Source: Deltaproteobacteria bacterium UBA6601
Lineage (GTDB): Bacteria; Myxococcota_A; UBA796; UBA9615
NCBI GenBank assembly: GCA_002433485.1
Contig: DJIF01000114.1
Span: 1 to 17,489, forward strand
Reading direction: 5' to 3'
Length of the DNA stretch: 17,489 bases
Both the position numbers and the translations under genes were made by a program. Under the pieces are notes generated by a model. That model worked only from the letters and a program-made list of their open reading frames with translations, was not told the origin of the DNA and did no database searches. Shown here piece by piece: positions 13,336 to 17,489 of this stretch. Positions within the stretch are counted from its first letter, which is position 1, and every line of letters starts with the position of its first letter.

Positions 13336-14318
13336 AGAGGGTCCCAGTAACTCTTTTGACCGGGTTTCTGGGCGCCGGTAAGACCACGCTCCTTCAGCAT
13401 CTGCTGGATGCTAGGCCGGGCTTGCGCTTTGCCGTCATTGAGAATGAGTTTGGCGATGTTGGCTTTGATGGCTCCTTGATGGAGGGCAAATGCGCGGCCC
13501 TTTTTGAGCTCAATGATGGTTGCATTTGTTGCTCTGTGCGGCAGGACCTGATCGCAGTTTTCGAGCAACTGATCGGCGGCCTTCCGATGTTAGATCACAT
13601 TATTATTGAGACCACGGGTCTGGCTGATCCCGGGCCAGTTATGCGCATCTTCGATCTGCCGCAGATGCGAGCAGCCCTGGTGCTTGATGGAGTCGTTACG
13701 GTTGTAGATGCAGCCCACATGCAGGCATCGCTTAACGATGTGGCGGCCTGTCTTGAGCAGATCGCGTACGCCGATGTGCTTATTCTCAACAAGGTGGATC
13801 GCGTGCAGCGAGATACTCTTGGGTCCTTAAAGCTCCGTTTGCGAGAACTCAATCCGCTTGCCGCTATTCAGCTTGCTGAGTTTGGGCAGGTCGATGTGGA
13901 GTTGCTCCTCGACCTTGGCGGTCGGCCCCTTGAAGAACGGGTCCCTGGGGAGCTACATGAAGCTGAGCAACACCACGAGCACCGCCATGATGAGGCGATT
14001 CAACCGGTTGTCCTTGAGCTCGCAGGTGAGGTGGATGTGCATGCGCTTGATCTATGGCTGGCGGATATCACCAGGCAAGCGGACTCATCGGTACTGAGGA
14101 TGAAAGGCATTCTCGCTGTTCCCGGCGATCCTCGTCGCTTCGTCTTCAATGGGGTGCGGGATCTTATCGATGTGCGCCCCGATCGCCCATGGAATGAAGA
14201 GACCCGGTTCAGTCGAATTGTGATGATCGGCCGGAGCCTTGATCTGGCTTCCTTGCAGGCCGGGTTTCAGTCGTGTGCAGCTGCCTCGGCGAAGGCTGCC
14301 GGACCAACCGCTCCATAG
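13332..14318 (+). CDS. COG0523/CobW-family metal-chaperone GTPase
   Basis: 328 residues. G3E-class P-loop GTPase of the CobW/YeiR/ZigA group, which insert or deliver metals (Zn, Co, Fe) at the cost of GTP. Visible motifs: Walker A GFLGAGKTT (11-19), the family metal-binding GCICC with the CxCC cysteines at 64, 66 and 67, a switch/Walker B segment IIIETTGLADP (91-100), NKVD base-recognition (153-156), and a His-rich stretch HHEHRH (214-219) before the C-terminal CobW domain (VLRMKGILAV ... RFVFNGVRDLIDV). The ATG at 13332 gives the usual family opening (MKRVPVTLLTG) and overlaps the preceding stop as ATGA; a GTG at 13314 with GAGG upstream would add six residues. The paralog subgroup (zinc, cobalt, nitrile hydratase) cannot be told; nearby metallothionein-like and ArsR genes fit a metal-homeostasis role. 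Confidence 0.92.
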   Translation: MKRVPVTLLTGFLGAGKTTLLQHLLDARPGLRFAVIENEFGDVGFDGSLMEGKCAALFELNDGCICCSVRQDLIAVFEQLIGGLPMLDHIIIETTGLADPGPVMRIFDLPQMRAALVLDGVVTVVDAAHMQASLNDVAACLEQIAYADVLILNKVDRVQRDTLGSLKLRLRELNPLAAIQLAEFGQVDVELLLDLGGRPLEERVPGELHEAEQHHEHRHDEAIQPVVLELAGEVDVHALDLWLADITRQADSSVLRMKGILAVPGDPRRFVFNGVRDLIDVRPDRPWNEETRFSRIVMIGRSLDLASLQAGFQSCAAASAKAAGPTAP

Positions 14319-14343
14319 CTCACCGAGTCTGGTCGAACCGAGA

Positions 14344-14381
14344 TGTCCTCTCGAGCTGGCCGAATGCAGCCCGAGAGGACA
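14344..14381 (+). terminator. Rho-independent-type terminator between convergent genes
   Basis: TGTCCTCTCG (14344-14353) pairs perfectly with CGAGAGGACA (14372-14381); one A/G mismatch and two further pairs extend it inward, leaving a loop of about 12 nt. A T-rich segment (TTGTTATTT) starts 9 nt later. It lies between the GTPase stop (14318) and the stop of the convergent AhpD-like gene (14393), so it can serve the plus-strand operon and perhaps both strands. Confidence 0.7.
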
Positions 14382-14392
14382 CCTGAGTGTTG

Positions 14393-14845
14393 TTATTTCG
14401 CTTCGGCTTCGGGGGTGATGTTCAGGATTTTCTTGAGCTCGTCCTGACCAAATTCGTTGCCATAGAGCAGGATTGAAAACCGCGCCACTTCAGCGGCGAT
14501 CTGAATCGCCGTTTTGATTTCATCCTCGGTAGCGCCGGCTTTCTTGGCCAGATGGACCTGAGCGGTGATGCAGTACTCGCAGCGGATGGCGGCGGAGGCA
14601 GATACGGCTACCAGGCGAGCTTCTTTCGAGGCAATCGGGCCACTGGTGAAGAGCTTGTTCCATTGGCCAAAATACTCGGCGGCCGCTGGACCAACATCTT
14701 TGGGGTACATCTTGTTGAATGGGCTTGCGGCCAGGAACTTTTCGTACTCTTTGTCCGACATCTCAGAGGAGCCGCTTGTTTGCTGGGCAAAGGCGCCTAC
14801 AGGAATGGAGCACAGAACTGCAATCAGGGCGAAACGCATCATCAT
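14393..14845 (-). CDS. Exported carboxymuconolactone decarboxylase/AhpD-like protein with CxxC
   Basis: 150 residues. A signal peptide is clear (MMMRFALIAVLCSIPVGAFA, cleavage expected after residue 20), which is unusual because most AhpD/CMD-fold proteins are cytoplasmic. The core has the CMD fold signature: KEARLVAVSASAAIRCEYCITAQVHLAKKAGATEDEI, with Cys89 and Cys92 and His98, the catalytic CxxC-x5-H set that gives AhpD-type proteins peroxidase or disulfide-reductase activity. EIKTAIQIAAEVARF follows as the next family helix. The family usually works as a trimer or hexamer of all-helical subunits. GAGGT lies about 10 nt before the ATG at 14845. It is convergent with the GTPase gene and divergent from the ArsR gene. 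A periplasmic peroxide/thiol role is likely; the substrate is unknown. Confidence 0.88.
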   Translation of the reverse strand: MMMRFALIAVLCSIPVGAFAQQTSGSSEMSDKEYEKFLAASPFNKMYPKDVGPAAAEYFGQWNKLFTSGPIASKEARLVAVSASAAIRCEYCITAQVHLAKKAGATEDEIKTAIQIAAEVARFSILLYGNEFGQDELKKILNITPEAEAK

Positions 14846-14951
14846 TTGGTTGAGACCTCGCTTTCGGGGGTTATTGGGGTCCGTACCTTCTCTTTAGAGA
14901 TCCTGCTCGTCAACTGGATTGGCCGCTTTAGCGTGGTGGAATATGTGGAAG

Positions 14952-14990
14952 CCCGCTCACCCAAGGTGCCTTTTTCGAGCGGGATTTTTT
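14952..14990 (+). terminator. Hairpin plus T-run upstream of the ArsR gene (terminator or attenuator)
   Basis: CCCGCTC (14952-14958) pairs with GAGCGGG (14977-14983) and six T follow one base later (14985-14990). An inner hairpin, ACC-CAA-GGT, sits inside the loop. Shape and T-run fit an intrinsic terminator read on the plus strand, but no plus-strand gene lies upstream: the AhpD-like gene is divergent (start 14845). It may end a small unannotated RNA starting about 14850-14940 or attenuate transcription toward arsR. Confidence 0.5.
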
Positions 14991-15051
14991 CGACCTGGAT
15001 GAGCCGTTTTTATGACGTCCGGCTTGGAGGCCCTCTGATCCGGTCGAACTA

Positions 15052-15071
15052 ATTTGCATATTGGCGCAAAT
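15052..15071. promoter_or_regulatory. Candidate ArsR-family operator
   Basis: ATTTGC-N8-GCAAAT is a perfect 6-bp inverted repeat 11 nt before the start of the ArsR-family gene. TATAAC at 15071-15076 could be its -10 box, so a bound dimer would cover the promoter. AT-rich dyads in this position are typical autoregulatory SmtB/ArsR sites. If TATAAC is the -10, the message would begin almost at the GTG start and be nearly leaderless. Confidence 0.55.
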
Positions 15072-15082
15072 ATAACTATTTT

Positions 15083-15379
15083 GTGTTGGTGGATAGCGAC
15101 GAACTACAAGACTTGGCGGATCTTCTTAAGGCGTTGGGGGAGGTCAACCGACTTTCTTTGGTGTGCAGACTCTGTGAGTGCAGCGCACCTCAAAATGCCA
15201 TGTGCCTTTGTGAATGTTGCAGCGTGGATGCATCCGGCGTTTCGCGACACCTCAAGATTCTTGCCCAGAAGGGTGTTGTGAGGTTTGAGAGGAAGGGCCG
15301 AGAGCGCAGCTATTCACTCAATAGAGCCTATGTAGCGAGCCGCTTGAGAGGGCTCGCCGACAAGATTGAGTTGAGCTAG
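15083..15379 (+). CDS. Cys-rich ArsR/SmtB-family metal-responsive repressor
   Basis: 98 residues, usual for the family. Winged helix-turn-helix: LADLLKALGEVNRLSLVCRL at the start, recognition helix around SGVSRHLKIL (51-60), and the wing VVRFERKGRERSYSLN (65-80). ArsR-type proteins bind an operator dyad and let go when a metal or metalloid binds Cys residues. This one has seven cysteines packed around the third helix: C28, C31, C33, C41, C43, C45, C46; MCLCECC lies where E. coli ArsR has its As(III)-sensing CxC. The extra LCEC pair and an insertion (SAPQNAM) are unusual. Start GTG at 15083; TTG 15086 and GTG 15089 are alternatives. Its stop overlaps the Shine-Dalgarno of the metallothionein-like gene, so it probably represses itself and that gene. 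Inducer unknown: As(III), Cd/Pb/Zn or Cu(I) are all possible. Confidence 0.9.
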   Translation: MLVDSDELQDLADLLKALGEVNRLSLVCRLCECSAPQNAMCLCECCSVDASGVSRHLKILAQKGVVRFERKGRERSYSLNRAYVASRLRGLADKIELS

Positions 15380-15387
15380 GAGGCATT

Positions 15388-15483
15388 ATGAGCAAGGAAG
15401 CATGTAAGTGTGATTGCAAGAACGATGAGTGCTGCGAAAAGCAGACCTGTGCGTGCTGTAGCAAGGAGTGTTGCTGCAGCTAG
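15388..15483 (+). CDS. Metallothionein-like Cys-rich peptide (31 residues)
   Basis: A 31-residue peptide with 11 Cys (positions 6, 8, 10, 15, 16, 21, 23, 24, 28, 29, 30), that is 35% Cys, in C-x-C, C-C and C-C-C clusters separated by Lys, Glu, Asp and Asn; there are no aromatic or bulky hydrophobic residues. This is metallothionein composition: thiolate clusters that bind soft metals such as Cd, Zn, Cu(I) or As(III). A perfect AGGAGG (15378-15383) lies 4 nt before the ATG and overlaps the stop of the ArsR-type gene, so the pair is one operon. It does not match the cyanobacterial SmtA or mycobacterial MymT as I recall them, both of which are longer. Typical gene finders would skip it because of its length. 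A peptide that only modulates the repressor, or a metal-trafficking peptide, is an alternative. Confidence 0.8.
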   Translation: MSKEACKCDCKNDECCEKQTCACCSKECCCS

Positions 15484-15489
15484 GTTTAA

Positions 15490-15540
15490 CCGCCTTCCGT
15501 GGGGGCTCTGGGAAGCCTTTGCTTGCCTTGGCCCCGGCGG
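15490..15540 (+). terminator. Long imperfect hairpin after the metallothionein-like gene
   Basis: Nested arms pair over 51 nt: CCGCC with GGCGG (15490-15494/15536-15540), GGGGC with GCCCC, and GGGAAGC with GCTTGCC with one G-G mismatch around a CTTT loop. It starts 7 nt after the stop codon. No U-run follows, so it could act as a terminator helper or a 3' stabilising structure. Confidence 0.5.
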
Positions 15541-15828
15541 ATAGTGGTGATGCTCTGAACTCACTTTGTCTCTGCCTAAGGCGCCTCCTTTGTTGAGGAA
15601 TTGCCGACCCCTTTGACCTGCGTTAGTGCTCTTTCCGACCTGCTATCACGGCGGCGGTCGTAGTCGATGTTGTTTCGTCCGCAGTAGGAATCGCGGGCTT
15701 GAGTTGCTCGCCAGCAATGCCCGCGAACAGGGCCGAGAGATTGTTGACATTTCGTGCAGTCAGTGGTTTCTCACTGTAACTAGCCCCTATGTATATGGCC
15801 CGCATGAAAGCTGAGAGCATTTGGTGAG
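15541..15828. other. Intergenic stretch before the NOS gene; weak minus-strand frame only
   Basis: The 345 nt between 15484 and 15828 hold the hairpin above and no convincing gene. On the minus strand a 60-residue frame (15805 to 15623, beginning MRAIYIGASYSEKP and ending VIAGRKEH) has fairly protein-like content, including a Thr-rich DETTSTTTAAV segment, but no Shine-Dalgarno and no recognised motif. The NOS promoter should lie here; I see TTGACA at 15741-15746 but no clear -10 at the right spacing. Confidence 0.3.
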
Positions 15829-17007
15829 ATGAAGTCTGCTCCTCCAGACAACCCAATGGAGTGCCCTTTCTCCGGTTCTGCTGAGGCAAAGCACTTAGAC
15901 CAGAATCTGTTTGCTGAACCACCTCCGTTGACGACCAGGGACGAGGTCCTTGCCGAAGCGCGCACCTGGCTCGACCAATTTGGTCAGGAGGGCGGAGCGG
16001 TTGCGCCGGATCGGTGGGCACGGATTGAGCAGGAGGTCCGTGATCGAGGGATCTGGGAGATGAGCTTTGACGAATTGGCCTGGTCCGCGCGGCTTGCCTG
16101 GAGAAACAATACGCGCTGTGTTGGTCGTCTGTTTTGGAAGGCTCTGGTGGTAAGAGATTGCCGTCAATTAGGCTCCGCTGAGGAGATTGCCGGAGCCTGC
16201 TTCGAGCATCTTGAGCGGGCGGACAACGGCGGCAAGGTCAGACCGATGGTGACGATCTTTGCGCCTCTTGCGCCTGGAGAGCAGGGGATTGAGATCCTGA
16301 ATCATCAGCTGGCCCGCTATGCGGGCTATAGGCGCCGGGATGGAACGGTAGTCGGCGAACCAGAGAGCCTCGCCCTCACCCAACTGGCTCAGAGCCTCGG
16401 TTGGAAAGGGTCCGGCGAGGCCTTCGATCTCCTGCCCTTGATGATTCGGATGCCAGGTGGGGAGATTGAACTCTTTCCGCTGCCGAGCAGGTGTGTTCGG
16501 GAGGTCGAACTCGTACACCCGGAGTTGCCTTGGTTCCAAAGTCTTGGTTTGCGCTGGTACAGCGTCCCCGCCATCTCCAACATGCGGATGCAGGCAGGGG
16601 GGCTGAACTTCGATCTGGCGCCCTTTTCAGGCTGGTACATGAGCACCGAAATTGGCGCCCGCAACTTTGCTGATCGAGACCGCTACAACATGCTTCCTGT
16701 TATTGCTGACCGACTGGGTCTGGACACCAGCAGTCCAAGGAATCTCTGGCAAGAGCGGGCACTCATCGAGCTGAACACAGCTGTGTTGCACTCGTTTTCG
16801 GAGGCTGGGGTAACCCTAGTAGATCACCACACTGCTTCCGAAGAATTTGTCCGCTTTGTGAAAGCCGAGGAGGCTCAGGGTCGGCCTGTCTTTGCCAATA
16901 GGGACTGGATCATTCCACCCATGGCTCCGGCGCGCTGCCCAACCTGGACAATGGACTTCTCGAATCACCACGTAACTCCCAACTTCTTTTATCGCATCCC
17001 CCAGTAG
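15829..17007 (+). CDS. nos: Bacterial nitric oxide synthase, oxygenase domain only
   Basis: 392 residues. NOS converts L-arginine to citrulline and NO at a cysteine-ligated heme with a pterin cofactor. Family marks: WRNNTRCVGRLFW with heme-ligand Cys97, a RYAGY-type segment, VPAISNMRM, APFSGWYMSTEIGARNF with substrate-binding Glu274, DRYNMLPVIADRLGLD, and VLHSFSEAGVTLVDHH. Near the C-terminus, NRDWIIPPMAP aligns Trp360 with the pterin-stacking Trp; Arg358 takes the place of the Trp usually two residues before it. There is no reductase domain, as in Bacillus-type enzymes, so electrons must come from a general flavodoxin/ferredoxin reductase. The N-terminus is about 30 residues longer than the Bacillus protein and has a CPFSGSAEAKH segment. 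GGTGAG precedes the ATG at 15829. No pterin or reductase gene is beside it. Confidence 0.95.
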   Translation: MKSAPPDNPMECPFSGSAEAKHLDQNLFAEPPPLTTRDEVLAEARTWLDQFGQEGGAVAPDRWARIEQEVRDRGIWEMSFDELAWSARLAWRNNTRCVGRLFWKALVVRDCRQLGSAEEIAGACFEHLERADNGGKVRPMVTIFAPLAPGEQGIEILNHQLARYAGYRRRDGTVVGEPESLALTQLAQSLGWKGSGEAFDLLPLMIRMPGGEIELFPLPSRCVREVELVHPELPWFQSLGLRWYSVPAISNMRMQAGGLNFDLAPFSGWYMSTEIGARNFADRDRYNMLPVIADRLGLDTSSPRNLWQERALIELNTAVLHSFSEAGVTLVDHHTASEEFVRFVKAEEAQGRPVFANRDWIIPPMAPARCPTWTMDFSNHHVTPNFFYRIPQ

Positions 17008-17178
17008 TCTGAGCTGGGCAAAGAGCGGCTTGTTGCACCCAGCAGGACGCGCGCAGGTTGAGGTCATCCTGGGAATGCTGCCCGATGGCCGCCGGTTGTC
17101 TATTGGTCGGTGCCTGGCGCGGCTCACTGTCGCCGTCCTTTGCTTGAAACCGGTTCAGGCAAATAGCCCTGCTAATCT

Positions 17179-17197
17179 CTCAAAATACTGCTTTGAG
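17179..17197. promoter_or_regulatory. Dyad overlapping the Shine-Dalgarno of the last gene
   Basis: CTCAAA-N7-TTTGAG is a perfect 6-bp inverted repeat whose right arm shares its last three bases with the GAGGGG ribosome-binding site (17195-17200). It could be an operator or a hairpin that partly hides the site; small size makes chance plausible. Confidence 0.25.
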
Positions 17198-17205
17198 GGG
17201 AATTC

Positions 17206-17489
17206 ATGGGGCGTGCTCTTTGGTTGTTGCTGCTGAGCTTGTGGGTTTTTGTGGGCTGCGGAGGTTCCAGCAGCAACGACTTTGATGGTGATGGTACTGC
17301 TGATTCAGCTGATTGTGCGCCTGATGATCCGAGCATTCATCCTGGGGTCATCGAGACCTGTGACGATGAGGTTGATAACGACTGCGATGGCCTGATCGAC
17401 TGTGAAGATGGTGATTGCGTGGTGCTGGGTAGTTGTGCTGGCGGCGATGACGATGACTCTGGCGGCGATGACGATGACTCTGCGGCCGA
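17206..17489 (+). CDS. Lipoprotein with DxDGDG metal-binding motif and Asp-Ser linker, 5' part
   Basis: Starts at ATG 17206, 5 nt after GAGGGG, and runs off the right edge; 94 residues are visible. A signal sequence with lipobox VFVGC (Cys18) precedes a 'putative metal-binding motif' region: DFDGDGTADSADC, then a DPSIHPGVIETCDD segment and DNDCDGLIDCEDGDC. This module, frequent in secreted proteins of myxobacteria and relatives, probably binds calcium through its Asp-rich loops, with paired Cys. Then comes a linker of two identical GGDDDDS units. The functional domain should lie beyond the linker, outside the window, so the role is unknown. It follows the NOS gene by 198 nt and probably has its own promoter. 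Confidence 0.85.
   Translation, partial: MGRALWLLLLSLWVFVGCGGSSSNDFDGDGTADSADCAPDDPSIHPGVIETCDDEVDNDCDGLIDCEDGDCVVLGSCAGGDDDDSGGDDDDSAA
17440..17481 (+). repeat. Perfect 21-bp tandem duplication encoding GGDDDDS twice
   Basis: Two identical 21-bp units (17440-17460 and 17461-17481) follow each other in frame within the Asp linker of the last lipoprotein. Perfect identity suggests a recent slippage or duplication; more copies may lie beyond the window edge. Confidence 0.85.

Noticed and set aside
14552..15052. 166-codon plus-strand frame across the AhpD-like gene and the arsR upstream region
   Set aside because: Its first half is antisense to the clear AhpD-like gene, and its second half contains the hairpin with T-run; no motif or ribosome-binding site.
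15623..15805. 60-residue minus-strand gene upstream of nos
   Set aside because: Protein-like content but no ribosome-binding site, no recognised motif, and it occupies the likely nos promoter region; noted only within the intergenic entry.
1..17489. CRISPR arrays, insertion sequences, phage genes, tRNA and rRNA genes
   Set aside because: No regularly spaced identical repeats, no transposase or integrase motifs, and no tRNA-like cloverleaf or rRNA sequence was seen on either strand by eye.

Overview
This window looks like a GC-rich Gram-negative chromosome segment. Many products are lipoproteins with a lipobox, and three of them (233-469, 4775-5884, 17206 to the end) carry runs of four to six Asp beside Ser, sometimes with Gly, as linkers. 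FG-GAP, Kazal, PNGase F-like and 'putative metal-binding' DxDGDG lipoproteins, a bacterial nitric oxide synthase and a candidate selenoprotein together suggest a deltaproteobacterial/myxobacterial-type environmental bacterium (Myxococcota or a relative). That placement is an inference from gene content; no rRNA or tRNA gene is visible.

Layout. At 1-1043 (+) are the tail of an FG-GAP repeat protein, a small Kazal-domain lipoprotein and a four-helix membrane protein. At 1098-5884 (-) are a BtuF/TroA-like binding protein without signal peptide, an exported protein with a degenerate YARHG domain, and a tight pair: a GMC flavin oxidoreductase directly downstream of a PNGase F-like lipoprotein. At 6077-12536 (+) are a 750-residue lipoprotein built of about 13 'GDDxY' repeats, phosphoenolpyruvate carboxylase (the one clear central-metabolism gene), and a DUF4876-like lipoprotein.

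The most unusual stretch is 12584-15483. On the minus strand is a 112-codon reading frame interrupted by one in-frame TGA (12782-12784), with a coding-like frame on both sides and a hairpin about 20 nt after the TGA that fits the bacterial SECIS rules. I read it as a candidate selenoprotein of unrecognised family with a Sec-Ser-Cys motif. Divergent from it, beyond a perfect palindrome, an unknown 83-residue gene overlaps by ATGA a COG0523 metal-chaperone GTPase. After a terminator and a periplasmic AhpD-like CxxC protein comes a compact metal-response module: an operator-like dyad, a Cys-rich ArsR-family repressor, and, overlapping its stop through the Shine-Dalgarno, a 31-residue metallothionein-like peptide with 11 cysteines.

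The window ends with an oxygenase-only bacterial nitric oxide synthase (15829-17007) and the start of another Asp-linker lipoprotein. A loose thread through 12584-17007 is thiol/selenol, metal and NO chemistry, but co-regulation is only hinted at by the small dyads described below.
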